A stretch of DNA of 64,000 bases from Liopterus haemorrhoidalis (GCA_963971575.1 OZ020611.1:204028419-204092418), one strand, 5' to 3'; counted from the stretch's first letter, positions 40,766 through 52,848 are shown. A program made the numbers and translations. The notes: generated by a model from the letters alone, not told the origin.

Positions 40766-42806
40766 ATTCGTAACTAGTAAAGCAAACCTTGGACAAAAAT
40801 TTGTATAGAACATAATTTGATGTATTTGTAAAGATTTATCTAAATATTTATTTATTTTTTTTTAAATTTACATTTTTTTTTAAATATATTTTTTTTTTAT
40901 GAGAGGGCAGGTCTAGCGGAGGTTTCTCTTCGCCACTGGTTTATATATATTGTTACCACGATTAATCAGAATGCGTAGCCGGCCACTGGGGGAGGGTCCA
41001 CCATCAGGAAGAAGATTTTGAAAAAATTCATTACATATTGCAATTTGAAAGCTGTTTTTCATGTAAAACTAACATAATACGCATAACGAAATTTAGAAAA
41101 AAAAAAAAAAAAAATGAAGATTCTTCGTAGGCCCTCCAAGACTGCACTTTTAACCCGACGGTTAACACATTGATCGCCAACAAATTTTATGCAAGATGAT
41201 TAGAAAATGGTTCTTTGTTTTTAAGTTTTGTTGGTTAGAATATGTTAAGATAAGGTTTTTTTTACGGTGTAGTTTTATAAATCAGTGGTTTTTTGATATG
41301 CGATCACTGATCTTCGTTAGGAAAATTGTCATAATGTACATTAACAATGGCACAATGTACATTACATTGCGCCAGGCTATCATCTTGACCGTCACTTATC
41401 CCACTCAAGCAAACGTGAGCGATTGTCCGGAAAGTTACTTTTCGCGAGTTTTATCGTTAGTAGTTTTGATTTAAATTTCTTTGCCGGTCACCCCCTTGGC
41501 AATGAATTGTGTTAGGGGGCCTGAATTTATTGAAAAAATAAGAAAATAAGAAAATCAATTATGTAACGTTTACATACAACGTTTATTAAAAATTTCAATA
41601 CGATATTTGAACGTAGGCTAGCGAGAAGCTTGTTTAAATTTTTACTTTATATTTATAAAATATATTTAAGTACATAGAAGCAAGAGAAACTAAAGATCTA
41701 CTTAAAACCACGCCGCGCTACCGGTAGATCGCGATCGACTGGTTGGGCAGCTCTGGTCTATAAGATCCGTTTGAACCGAGTATAGTTAACTTTTAAGTTA
41801 TAATTATAAATTGGATTTCATTGCTCATTGCCCAGTGCATCGCATAATTAATTCAACTTAAGTTATTAACAATTAATTAAATTTAATCCGTACGGTGTCC
41901 CAAATAAATTATTAAGCATAGGGATCTCGAATACAGAAAGCAATTTATCCTAGCGACTATCAAATGGATAATATTATCCCACTGATAGTTATTCTTATAG
42001 ATAACAGTAAGGTGGAAATACCGGGCCTAAGCTAAATAATAAAAACAATAAATAAGACAATAAATAAATAAATAAAATCATGAAAATAACGCATACTCAA
42101 TAAGAAATCTTGCACGGACAAATACAAATAAATAAAATAAAAAGTTTGTTCGAAAAAATGAACAGACTCAGGGTGATGGTAAGAGGCTGTAAAGGGGCCA
42201 ATTATTCGATGGAATATCACATTCAATAACTAGAACATATTAAAATAAGGTGCAAGACTTCACACATAAAACAGTAAGTTCGATTCTCCACAAAAGATAC
42301 AGAATAGACCTGATAGAGAGTGAAAAATGTCATAAACGTCGGTAATGTTTAAATTCATTTAATTTTGGGGATGCTGGAGCTCTGCAGCCCTTATGTTCCA
42401 GCTGCCACTGGTGCTACCTACAAAATTGAAATATCTCAATTATTATTTACTTTGCATAAGTTCTTCGCAAATATTTATAAAAGGAAATTTGTTTACATTT
42501 GAAAAACGATTCTTTTCTGTTCAAGACAGTTTATAATATGAATATTTGAGGAGCTATCTGAGCCGGCCAGAGAGCGGTGCAAACGGTGCAACCGCACAAG
42601 GCCCCGCGCAACCCGTGTTTCTTTTAAATTATGTTTAATTATAAATTTTAAAGATTTAAATTTGTGTTTAAAATACGACATTGATTATACAGACGTTTTT
42701 TATGAAATTAAAATGTGTCGTTGGGTATTGTCGCCTAAAAATACAATTTTAAAATATATTTACAAGAACAATTTATCTGAATTGTATCCCAATTTTGTAA
42801 TGGCCC
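40766..42806. other. No gene recognised
   Basis: Contains hAT-like end fragments at about 41705-41755 (GGTAGATCGCGATCGACTGG) and a GC-richer patch at 42560-42610. The ORFs are short and without motifs. Confidence 0.4.
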
Positions 42807-43390
42807 GTTTATACAACCTTAACAGTAACTTTTCCTTACCTTATCCCTAACCCGTAAAAGATAAACTATACAAAACGCCTATGTACGTTTATACAACCTT
42901 AGCCGTAATTTATCCATAAGCAGACCTTAGCAATAAGAATTCCGTAACCTTGAAAGTTCCCAACATTTCAACTTTCGTGGTTAAATTACGGCTAAATTAC
43001 TGAACAGCGCATGCGCGAAAATATGACTATTATGAAATAGGCAACGAACTTTATTTTTGTGAAATAATAAAGATGACACGAACACGGCAGATGCTGCCAA
43101 GGCAGTATAAAGGAATATTACAATAATTTGCTCATTATTCATTTTAATAAAATAGCTTCCAAAATTCGCAATTGACGTTTAGAATAAAGATTAGGTTTAC
43201 GATGTTTACTCGGAACTGCGCAAACTCTAAACAGCGCATTTCATTGGCTGCGGCTGACGATCGAGATTAAGGAAAAGTTAAGGAAAAGGTTGTATAAACC
43301 CAATACTTTCGTTCTGGGGATCGTTAAAAACTTATGGATAAGGTACTTCTCAGTTACGGCTAAGCAAAATTATGGCTAAGTTGTATAAAC
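42807..43390. mobile_element. MITE with repeated GTTTATACAACCTT ends
   Basis: GTTTATACAACCTTA occurs at 42807 and 42887, and its inverse at 43287-43300 and 43377-43390, with matched GCCGTAA/TTACGGC blocks inside. The doubled ends suggest one copy inserted in another or a partial duplication. Confidence 0.7.
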
Positions 43391-43617
43391 CAGCCATAAC
43401 TGTTTTGAAAGTAATACTGACAATTCCAGTAACAGTTGGATCGGCAGAGAGATCGTTTTCAAAACTGAAAATAATAAAAAATTATTTACGATCTTGTATA
43501 AGTCAGGAGCGATACTCTTCATTGGCAATTTTGTCAATCGAGTCCGAGTTGGTAAGAAAACTAAATTATGACGAGATAATTAACAATTTTGCAATAAAAC
43601 ATGCCAGAAGGAATTAG
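43391..43617 (+). pseudogene. hAT dimerisation-domain fragment
   Basis: About 75 codons: LTIPVTVGSAERSFSKLKI, then RSCISQERYSSLAILSIE, the hAT C-terminal dimerisation motif in the form found in ZMYM-like insect transposases. It starts inside the MITE end, so its upstream part was lost. The domain is near complete but isolated. Confidence 0.85.
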
Positions 43618-43957
43618 TCATTATTACTGGTACGGCCTACAAGGCCCTTGAAGACCATAGCCGTCTCAATCGTCTTCCGGCATTCCTTCCGATTTTGTGT
43701 TACTGTCCTCCTGTTGTGTGCACCGATAGACCGAGCATCCTGTGTTACACAACCAACCCACCTAAGCTTTAGTCTACCTCAATTCTACTACTTACTGGCA
43801 CAATACGAAAATCTCTTTGTACATGGTTTATTTCATTAGCTCCAGTCCATCCTAGTCGATTTAATTAAACTTTTTTCTTCATACCGATTAAACAGTTTGA
43901 AATTACATCCGCATCTCAGTAAGGCACTTTTGCATAAGGTCTAAAACGTTCTATGGG

Positions 43958-44700
43958 TAGGCTTACCATACGTCCCGGTTTGACCGGGATTGTCCCGGTA
44001 TTAAGGTATGGTCCCGGCGTCTCGGCCGGTTTGACATTTTGTCCCGGATGTTTCATAAAAATTAAAAAGTATAAAATATACACGCAGTACAAAAGTGCAG
44101 CCTCGGAAAATGGCGATTAGACAACTATAGGCTATTCCAAACGTTTAGGCGGAACTATATTTTGAAATCTAGTAATTTTTATTTATTAATTCGGACTTTT
44201 AGTAATTTTGTTTAAGCTTTGTAAACCATTCTCACATTGCAAATTCTAGATTAAATTGATTGTCATTATAAAAAAATTTTGTTTTCAAAATATGGAAAAA
44301 TGTATTAACATTTTTGACATATGTCATTCGTTTCTATGGTTAAATTTTCACATACCAAACGTGAAACATGAAATAACCCAAGCAAAGTCCCTTCTTGTGA
44401 CAACCTAAAAGAACGAAATTCCCATTTAGTTCCGCCTAAAAGTTTGGAATAGCCTATAATTAAAAATAACAACGAATTTTTAAAGAAATTTCACGCTAGT
44501 GATAAGTATGTATTAATATAATAAATTATGTTCAAGTAAGAGTATTTAAAAATTATTACTACGTAAATTTTGATTTTTGTTAACCACTTCGTTATTTATC
44601 CTTATTAATCATAAGTACTAGCGTAGAAGGCGTTACTTTCTGTTTGTAGCAAAATCTTAAAATTGTCCCGGTTGGAGAAAAAAATATTATGGTAAGTCTT
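43958..44700. mobile_element. hAT nonautonomous element, duplication TCTATGGG, with nested M-A
   Basis: TCTATGGG at 43950-43957 and 44701-44708. Ends TAGGCTTACCATACG and TATGGTAAGTCTT are inverted, with GTCCCGG repeats at both ends. M-A occupies 44128-44456. Confidence 0.85.
44128..44456. mobile_element. MITE M-A, clean copy
   Basis: TAGGCTATTCCAAACGTTTA and the inverted end AAAGTTTGGAATAGCCTA with TA on both sides; 329 bases. Confidence 0.9.
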
Positions 44701-45600
44701 TCTATGGGCATCTGGGTCGCGTCATGATTTCAGTACTGTTTTCAGAATGAGATTTCATAACAATAGGTTTTCTATGGGCAGTGGTCGTTATGAAATAGGC
44801 ATTTATAGATCTTTTTAGCTATTTATATTATTTTGTTAAATATTAATTATTCATAAATTTTTAGTATAACTAATATGTACAAATAGTAAGTACAATATTG
44901 CAAAATACAAATATTTTGAATGTGTTTTTTTTTAGAAGAAGAAGGCCCCGCACGAGCATCTTGAAGCGGGCCCCGCTTTTTCGAGCTGGCCTGGGTACTA
45001 TGGAGGCGTTATCTATAAACGGAGTATTTCATTATTTACTTAAGATTTTTACCATTATAAATATAAAACAGAGGTTTAGAATAATGAAACGATTATTTTC
45101 TTGCAGCAAAAATGTACTACAAAAACCGCACGTAGTACGAGCACGCCACCTAATTAAATATTAATTTATAATTGATGACTTTCAAAATCATTTGTACTCG
45201 TATTATTTTATAATTTAGCAATAGTCAACGATAACTGCAGGTAGCTATCTAAAAGCTTACATAGCAAAATTTTAGTGTGTAAGCAAATAATAGTTGTGTA
45301 ACAGTATTCTTACATTTTGAACCGAACAATTCTTTAGGAAACGTTAAACTGATAATAATTTTTATAAAGTAGTACTGATAAAATTGTGTGCATATAGAGG
45401 GAAAAATATGGCCGAACAGTCACGCTTGAGATATTTCCATGACGTGTCGCATTATTGTTATCGCCATCGCGGTACAAGAAACACGTGGAATAAATGAGTG
45501 GGTGGTCCGTGGGCTGACCAGACAAATATCACACACTTTTCATAAAACTGCTAATCTAATTCACGTAAAATTTTCATTGAATAACTTTTAAATAGTTTAT

Positions 45601-45638
45601 ATTTTGGGGGTGCAGCAGCTCTGTAACACCCCCAAAAT
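45601..45638. repeat. Short G-rich hairpin
   Basis: ATTTTGGGGGTG and CACCCCCAAAAT, 12-base arms with a 14-base loop. Possibly a scrap of a MITE. Confidence 0.6.
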
Positions 45639-45738
45639 TAAAAGAATTTAATCATAATAGATCTTTATGATATTTTTCGCTCTGTCTCTATCTTTAAATT
45701 TACTTCACTTTTAAGGATTCCGTAAACCAACGCGGCTA

Positions 45739-45798
45739 CGGTGGCGGTCACGGTGGCGGTCACGGTGGCGGTCACGGTGGCGGTCATGGTGGCGGTAC
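45739..45798. repeat. 12-bp minisatellite CGGTGGCGGTCA, about five copies
   Basis: Four near-perfect units and one variant. Read on the plus strand it would give GGGH repeats, but stops close by leave no credible gene. Confidence 0.85.
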
Positions 45799-46245
45799 TA
45801 GACGCGATCCAAGTCTTCTCAAACTCCTGCGGTATCTTTCAAGGTGGCGGTAACGATTAGCTATAATTTTAGTGAAGTACGGCATAATACGGTTGTGTGA
45901 GAATTTTATAATGCTAACATTAAAACAAAAAGAAGCACTAATTTTGGCATCACTTCTTGAAGATGAGGCACGTTTTCTTATTTCATCCCACACATTATTT
46001 TTTTTCCTAATATTTTTATACTCCAGATATGATATATAAAATAATAAAAAGTCATATAAAATTTTCTTTTCTTTTACAGCTTCTATTATTTTTTCTGTTA
46101 ATTTTCCATAATTATTTATTATTCCTAAAATGTAACAAACTAGTATAACAAAAATGTTAAATATTTTAAAATTGTTAAATGTTAAATAGTTTATTAAATA
46201 TACTGATATGATTTTTATGGTAACCAGACTACTGGGGCCGTAAGA

Positions 46246-46425
46246 CAATTCGGGCCTTTCACAATTGGGGCTTTTCACAACTGGGGCCATTAACAACTGG
46301 GGCGATGGACAATTCGGGCCGTTCACAATTGGGGCTTTTCACAACTGGGGCCATTAACAACTGGGGCGATGGACAATTCGGGCCGTACACAATTGGGGCT
46401 TTTGACAACTGGGGCCATAACTATA
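46246..46425. repeat. 64-bp tandem repeat rich in CAAYTGGGG
   Basis: Units start CAATTCGGGCC at 46246, 46310 and 46374. Each contains three or four shorter ACAACTGGGGC-type subunits. Surrounded by AT-rich DNA. A 180-codon ORF on the minus strand begins in it. Confidence 0.85.
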
Positions 46426-46671
46426 AGAGCTAGAGTCTTCATTTGTTTAAAATAAAAAATTATTATTTTACAAATTAGATTAAGTAAATTTGCACGTTCA
46501 TTTGTAAAAAATATTTTAATGGTTTGATTAAGTACATTTTGGTGCTAATTAGAATAAATAAAAAAATTGTATTTTAAGGGTTAGATTAAATAAAATTTAG
46601 TGCTCTTTTGACTATATAAATAAAAATGTATTTTAAGGGTTGGCTTAAGTAAATTTAAGTATTCTTTTCTG

Positions 46672-46972
46672 TTCTAGTCAACCGATTTTTACCAAAAGTT
46701 GATCACCTCGTGCCATTGATGGCAGAAGCTTAAATATGAATTTTCATAAAAATCGTTTTAGCCGAATTTGTTCTGCACGTGTACACAGACAGACAGACGA
46801 CCGGACAGACGGACGGACGGACGGACGGACATAGAGACCGACAGACATCATGCTAAAAATAGTCAAAACGTTATGTAGGGACCTCAATTCGTGGAGATCC
46901 ATCGAAATCTGGAAATGTCAAAATCGGATATGATCACAATACCTCCATTATATATGTAGGCGGTCGGTAAAA
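46672..46972. mobile_element. R2 repeat, inverted copy
   Basis: CACGTGTACACAGACAGACA, a short CAGA/CGGA array with GGAC units, GTCAAAACGTTATGTAGGGA and the terminal TATATGTAGGCGGTCGGTAA. Adjacent to R1 copy at 47010. Confidence 0.85.
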
Positions 46973-47009
46973 AAAATTGTGCCTTTTTCCAAACAAATTG
47001 AGATCTTTT

Positions 47010-48415
47010 TAGGGTTTTGTAGGTATGACCAAAAAACCCTTCAAAAAATACCGTCATTTTGTCGTCTGTCTGTCTGTCTGTTCGGTAAAAATTGTAGCCA
47101 AACGGCTAAACCTAGAGAGTTGAAATTTGGCATGCTTGTACAACTTTTTGACCCGCACATAGGAAAAATACTAAAACATCTAAAAAACATATCCCCCTAA
47201 AAATATAAACAAATATGCGCTCAACGTTAAAAAAAATATTTTTTTAATATTCTGAGTAGGGTATCAAATGAAAGCCCTTAGTACGTGGATTAACGATCAA
47301 AATTTTATTTTTGCAAAATAAATTATTTTGAAGCTATTTTTGTCAAAATTGTGCAAAATTTTTTTTGTCCCACTAAAGGGTGTGGGACAAAAATTGGCCC
47401 AGATGGTTTAAACTAAAAATCTGAAAAAATTCTAAGTAATGTATATTGGTGTGAACCGGAATAGTACAACAGGAATTTTTGATCAGATTATGTTTTCGGA
47501 AAATAATGCATTTTTTGTGTTTTTAACCAAAATATGTTAAATATTTAATTCGCTATGTAACACTGTAGATAAGCAGACATTCGTAGCGTTGTGCGTTTAA
47601 TCGTTTATTTGTGATTTGCAAACTAGAGTTCGAATCCTGTCAATTTTAATTTTTCTGTTTTTTTTTACATTTTTATATTGTTTAAATTATTTTGTCAAAA
47701 TTCTAGTTATATTTTGGTAAATGTTGCATTTAATTTTTAAAAGCGTAAATTTAATAACCAGTAATTCTATGTTTGAATGTATACGAAATCAGAGGGCGGG
47801 GCTTATGATTTAAGCAACCGATGGAAGCCATAGGGGCAATTTTCAAAATCTTAATGAACCTTGCTATAAAAAAAAAATCAGCTGAAGTTGATACGTCAGC
47901 GCTCGTAGCGATGTGCGTTTAGTCATTGGTTTTCTAATTTGTAAACAGGTAACTTGCAAACTAGAGTTCGAATCCTGTCAATTTTAATTTTTTTGTTTTT
48001 TTTTTGCTGTTTTCATTTGTTTAAATTATTTTGGCAAAATTCTAGTTATATTTTGGTAAATGTTGCATTTAATTTTTAAAAGCGTAAATTTAATAATCAG
48101 TGGGAAGTGTTGAAATTATAATTTAATTCTGTTTGATGTATACGAAATCAGAGGGCGGGGCTAATGATTTAAGCAACCAATAGAAGCCATAGGCGCAATT
48201 TTCAAAATCTTAATGAACCTTGCTATGTAAAAAAAATACTGCACATATTTAGAAACTTAAATAATGGTATTAGGCATTCGAATTAAAACTCATAAAAAAA
48301 TATTTTGACATAAAATTTGTTTTGGCATCCCAAATAATCATCATTCAGTTATTAAATACCTGCAAAACCCTGAAATGTGTGAAAATTCACACTTCACATC
48401 AATTTTTTATTCAAA
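47010..48415 (-). mobile_element. R1 repeat copy 4, inverted, with a tandem duplication of the cassette and tail
   Basis: Begins TAGGGTTTTGTAGGTATGAC, five TCTG units, and ends at the GTGTGAAAATTCACAC hairpin. The section from cassette through AGCCATAGG and AATGAACCTTGCTAT occurs twice (about 47565-47875 and 47885-48230). Both cassettes (47575-47645, 47900-47980) keep ACTAGAGTTCGAATCCTGTC but differ in their 5' halves. Confidence 0.85.
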
Positions 48416-48905
48416 ATTAGATACACTGTGTTGGGACTAAAATAGTAAACAATTTTAATTAATAAAGTTTTTGTCTTGGCATGGGAAAGCTCTATGTTGC
48501 AAGGCGAAAAAGGGCATACGGCATACGGTACATAAAAGCGTGCAAGAGCGAAAATGAACATGTAACTATTAAATTTTTATGTAGTGTATGTCATTAGCAT
48601 GGTAAAATTTGTAGTGCATCGTGCAGAACGGAGTGGAGACGAGAGGAAAACGTGCGTCCTCGGCTGTCCACGGCTTTAGCCAAGATTCAAGCGTGTTATC
48701 GTATGTTTACGGTAGCCGACAAACTAAATTGCCCGTATACAAGAACGCTAACCTGCTTATTACCCCTACAACTAATTAAATATATGTTGACATAAACAAT
48801 TTATTTATTTCAGAATTTCTCTTTTCAGGTAAATGTAGTGCATAAAGGAAGAACATAGTGAAAAAAAAGGTATTTAAAGTTGTGACACCTATAAATGGTT
48901 GTACA

Positions 48906-49220
48906 CAGAGCCGCAGCGGGGGGGGGCGGAGGGGGCGACGGCCCCTAGCGCACTAAGGAAAAGGGCGCCGATGAGCTTGACTAAGGGGCGCCACATTGCG
49001 AAGGTGAGGACCTTTTTTTTGCTCATCACTTGGATTTTGGGAGTTGAGGACCTTTTTTTTGCTCATCACTTGGATTTTGGGAGGTGAGGACCTTTTTTTT
49101 GCTCATCATTTAGATTTTGGTAAGTGAGAACCTTGTTTTTGCTTATCACTTACATTTATTTGCCAAAGGCGCCAAAACACAGTTTTGCCCCTAGCGCAAG
49201 TTTTCCTTACTGCGACTCTG
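48906..49220. mobile_element. hAT MITE, duplication GTTGTACA, four 40-bp subrepeats
   Basis: GTTGTACA at 48898-48905 and 49221-49228. Ends CAGAGCCGCAG and CTGCGACTCTG are inverted with one mismatch. Four exact-period units start at 49006, 49046, 49086 and 49126 (GAGGACCTTTTTTTTGCTCA). Confidence 0.93.
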
Positions 49221-49224
49221 GTTG

Positions 49225-49515
49225 TACATGCCTTTAATTAAATAGATTTTTTTCTCGTCAGAAATTTTAATTCTCATTATTCCTACGTGGTAGTAACAGA
49301 AGCGCATTAAGCGGTGGGCCCACGATGCCGGGGGGCCACCGAGGCCTATATACAAATATTTCCATTCTATTAAAAATAATAGAGGGCCTATTTTAATTTT
49401 ACCGCCCAGTTGCTTGGGGGCCAGCAACTTAATCCGCCTTTGTTACTAGCACGTAGGAATAATGAGATATAAATTTCTGACGAGAAAAAAATATCTATTT
49501 AATTAAAGGTATGTA
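49225..49515. mobile_element. Foldback element with about 65-base arms
   Basis: CCTTTAATTAAATAGATTTT, then TTCTCGTCAGAAATTT on the left, with inverse at 49445-49510. The core (49300-49435) has GGTGGGCCC/GGGGGCC motifs of a hAT insert. Its left arm overlaps the flank of the MITE at 48906-49220. Confidence 0.75.
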
Positions 49516-49539
49516 TAATATATATTCGGACTAAGCGTC

Positions 49540-50185
49540 AACTACAATAAATCAAAAATACTTACGAACAAGGCGAAAGTACCGATAATGATTGAAGATA
49601 ATCAAATAGAACATGTAGGAGAATACGCCTACTTAGGCCATATAAGTATCATTTAAAGACCGAATGGATAAGGAAATTCAGAAAAGAGTGACAATTGCTT
49701 GGAAAAAGTTCTGGTCTCTTAAGCACATATTTAAGACAAAAATGTCAATACACACTAAAAGAAAAGCTTTTGGCATGTGTTTAAGTCGTATGGCGCACAG
49801 GCCTGGACTCTGACAGAAAAACAAGCAAACAAGATTAGAACCTGTCAGAATAAAATATAGATAAAATAAAATTGACAATAAAAGACATGAAAGAAAAACC
49901 AAAATAGTAGATGTTGTTTCAACAATAAGGTCTCTAAAATGGAGCTGGACGGGACACACTGGTGCAAAGATCTAATAGAATGGATATCACTGGAGAGTAA
50001 AAGGAAGAGGGGAAGACGGCGAAGAAGGTGGATGGGCGAAGAAGGTGGATGGGCGAAGAAGGTGGATGGGCGAAGAAGGTGGATGGGCGAAATAATAAGA
50101 GCAGCGGGACCTTCTTGGACAAGACTGGCAAGAGACAGAATAGAATGGCAACGTTTGGGGGAGGCCTTCGTCTGTATAGGCTTAA
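49540..50185 (+). pseudogene. RTE/LINE reverse transcriptase C-terminal fragment with 17-bp repeat
   Basis: Plus-strand pieces DRMDKEIQKRVTIAWKKFWS, then KTKMSIHTKRKAFGMC, MELDGTHWCKDLIEWI and RRRRRWMGE...IIRAAGPSWTRLARDRIEWQ match the C-terminus of RTE-like LINE proteins. Frameshifts separate the first two. A 17-base unit is repeated four times at 50021-50088. Confidence 0.82.
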
Positions 50186-50245
50186 ATCATACTTAATATT
50201 TAATAATTTAATGTGCTCAAAGAATTTAATGTAATATAACTAATA

Positions 50246-50564
50246 CACTCATACCTCGCAATACGGCCGCTCTTTATACGGCTTTTCGCTATAACGGCCT
50301 TCTTTAATTATGGCACTTTTTCGATATGCGGCCCAAAATGTTTCGTTAAACGGCCAAAAAAATAATAAATGTGAAAAAAATATGGCCAGAAAGAATAAAA
50401 ACTAATGATCCTTAAGTTGATTCTATTTCTGAACTTCGACAAACCATATTGAACCTAGCAAATGATCTTGGTTTTGAGAATTGGGAATTGATTCGTTATA
50501 CGGCTTTTCGCTTTACGGCCAACTTTTCCGGAACGTATCTAGGCCGTAAAGCGAGGTATGAGTG
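50246..50564. mobile_element. pogo/Tigger-type MITE
   Basis: CACTCATACCTCGCAATACG and the inverse of its right end (CACTCATACCTCGCTTTACG), TA outside both ends. A scrap ELRQTILNLANDLGFENWEL in the middle resembles the C-terminus of Tigger transposases. Confidence 0.85.
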
Positions 50565-51383
50565 TATATTTTTAATTTAATTTTATATATATATATATAT
50601 TATGATTTAAATAAAGGCAATTAATAATGTCTATATTAATAAAATTGTAGACTATATCTGCTTTTTATGTTTTAAGCCATATATTTGGTTTCTACACGTT
50701 TCAGAAGATTATAAGACGATATACGCAAAAAATCAATTATTGTCTGTCTGTCTGTCCAAGATTCACGCAAAAACGGCTGAACATATTTTCACGTAATTAA
50801 GTATAATGGTACGTAAAACCAGGATTCGAATACAGGCTATAAGGAAGCTAAAAAAAATTATTCTAGGGGGGTGTTTCGGGGTTAAAACTGTTTATTAAAA
50901 AACTTAAAATATTTCCTTTACTAATGACTTAGAAAAATATGTATAACAAAAATTGTTTATAGTAAAAAGCAAACTTTTTTGTTCAATGCATTTTTTTTTT
51001 TGGGTTATTTGAGGAATATTTGAGGGGTTACGAGCGAAGGGGAATACTCTGAAACAAAAACCTACATATTCCTCCTTTATTATTGACTTAACAGCAAAAT
51101 TTTATATGACAAAAATAGTTTATAATAGGAAAACAAAAATTGTTCTGCAATAATAATGACATATTTAATTGTAATGTATAAAAAAAGAATTTTAATAAAT
51201 AAATATTGACTTGTAGTTTTGACATTTTCTAACTTAATTAACACTTCCAAAATAAAATAAAAAAAAAAACATTTATTCAAATAAAACGAAACAAATCGCT
51301 GGGCGGCAACACGGAAGACGATTTTGTTACATAGCTACTAATATGGTCTATTCTCTTTTTGATTTTTTTAAAAATTAGAATTA
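50565..51383. other. No gene; AT-rich with TA tract and GTCTGTCT remnant
   Basis: A TA run lies at 50586-50601. TGTCTGTCTGTCTGTCC at about 50740 precedes ACGGCTGAACATATTTTCAC, probably a different microsatellite-bearing repeat. No coding signal. Confidence 0.4.
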
Positions 51384-51566
51384 TAATCCGTCTCAATTTG
51401 TAATACGAAACTAGATATGGTTACTTTGGTGACTGTTGTGGTGTAAACAGACTTTGGCGTATCCATATGAACCAATACTATGACAATATTATAACTGTAT
51501 TGTCAATATACAACATAAAAAATGAACTTTTACTGTTAGTTCCGTATTACAAAATGAGACAGATAA
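51384..51566. mobile_element. MITE M-C, inverted copy, 183 bp
   Basis: Same length and interior as 7396-7578, TA on both sides. ORFs across it are incidental. Confidence 0.9.
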
Positions 51567-51584
51567 TACCTGAAATATCATATA

Positions 51585-52145
51585 GACCGGGAGCTCATGA
51601 CAGTTTTTGGTCTCCGATTTCATACAGCATGCCTTTTGGAGGAGAGAATATTTACCCTGTGACAACAAAAAAGGGATGGTACTAAACCCCTGCACGCTTT
51701 CAGGTCATAGGGAAAATTGCATTTCCACTTAAACACAAAATTTTTGTGCTTTTCTCTGATTTAATATTGCTTGCCCTTTTGTCAAAAGAAAGTTATAACA
51801 AATTTAAAGTCTTTTAAATATATGCATGCGATTCGGAGGGTCCCAAAGGGCTGAAACGGTCATGTGATCTTGTAAAAATATGATTTTCCGCGTTTTCATA
51901 CAGCATGCCTATAATTAAAAGACTTTAAATTTGTTATAACTTTCTTTTGACAAAAGGGCAAGCAATATTAAATCAGAGAAAAACACAAAAATTTTGTACA
52001 AGTGGAAATGCAATTTTCCCTATGACCGGAAAGCTTGCAGGGGTTTAGTACCATCCCTTTTTTGTTGTCACAGGGTAAATATTCTCTCCTCCAAAAGGCA
52101 TGCTGTATGAAATCGGAGACCAAAAATGTCATGAGCTCCCCGGTC
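51585..52145. mobile_element. Long foldback MITE, arms about 240 bases
   Basis: The left arm starts GACCGGGAGCTCATGACA and the right arm ends TGTCATGAGCTCCCCGGTC. Matching blocks include GGAGGAGAGAATATTTACCC, AAGAAAGTTATAACAAATTT and their complements. TA on both sides. Arms are highly similar, so it is fairly young. Confidence 0.92.
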
Positions 52146-52848
52146 TAATAGTACCTAGACATTTGAAGGTACATATCTCTTAAAAGTTTTACTATTGACC
52201 AGTATCCTGAAATTTTTTGCATTAAATTATGAAAGAGAGTGTTTATTAACACCTAGTTTAGACTTCCTAAACTAGCATGAACTTTAAACAAAACACTTCC
52301 GTGAAAAAATCTCTGTTCTATGAAAGCGAACAATGCCACGTATTAGATATTATAAATAAAACATAAAATCTGGAATTGACAGAAGCGCATAATACTGGCG
52401 TCTAGAATTACATGTCGGTGAGTCATTCTTGGAACGGACTTAAGAGCAGAGAGAACGGGCAAAACACGGGCACGCGGACTAGCGACCGCACAAATCGCCC
52501 CAAAGTCACGTACAACAGACCTATTCATATGACGTACACTTCAAAACGATCGTCATTTCTCAAATACGACATTTAACAACTGCGCTTTCCGAAAGGTTAT
52601 TCAAATTTATTGCTCTGCTACAGAATGCTTTTAAAAATTTCTACGTTGGATTACGACAGGGTTTTATGACAAATTTCTAATAAACATTATAATAATATTC
52701 TCTAACAATACCCTGCTTGAGTCTAGTGCCTCTAGATTTAGCTGGATTGTTTGTTTTTCAATATTTTTCTTTTGAAACAATGGCATTATGCCAGCAGCTC
52801 GATCTCGAGTTTTTAGACTGTGATGTTCAGACTACGAACCTGATTTAA
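52146..52848. other. No gene recognised
   Basis: A 61-codon minus-strand ORF at 52343-52528 lies in a less AT-biased patch. It has no recognisable domain and no clear splice partners, so I leave it unassigned. Confidence 0.4.

Noticed and set aside
41480..41520. GC-rich patch as a promoter
   Set aside because: CCCCCTTGG/AGGGGGCC motifs look like a hAT subterminal piece; no other promoter signal.
45700..45850. Glycine/histidine-rich cuticle-like protein exon (GGGH repeats)
   Set aside because: The frame is only about 50 codons, begins after a stop and has no start or clear splice sites; a minisatellite explains it.
45784..46326. 180-codon minus-strand ORF as a host gene
   Set aside because: It starts in the 64-bp tandem repeat and ends in the 12-bp minisatellite. 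No recognisable domain; a transposon origin is possible but not shown.
52343..52528. 61-codon minus-strand ORF in a less AT-rich patch
   Set aside because: No motif, no splice partners and no conserved neighbours that I can recognise.
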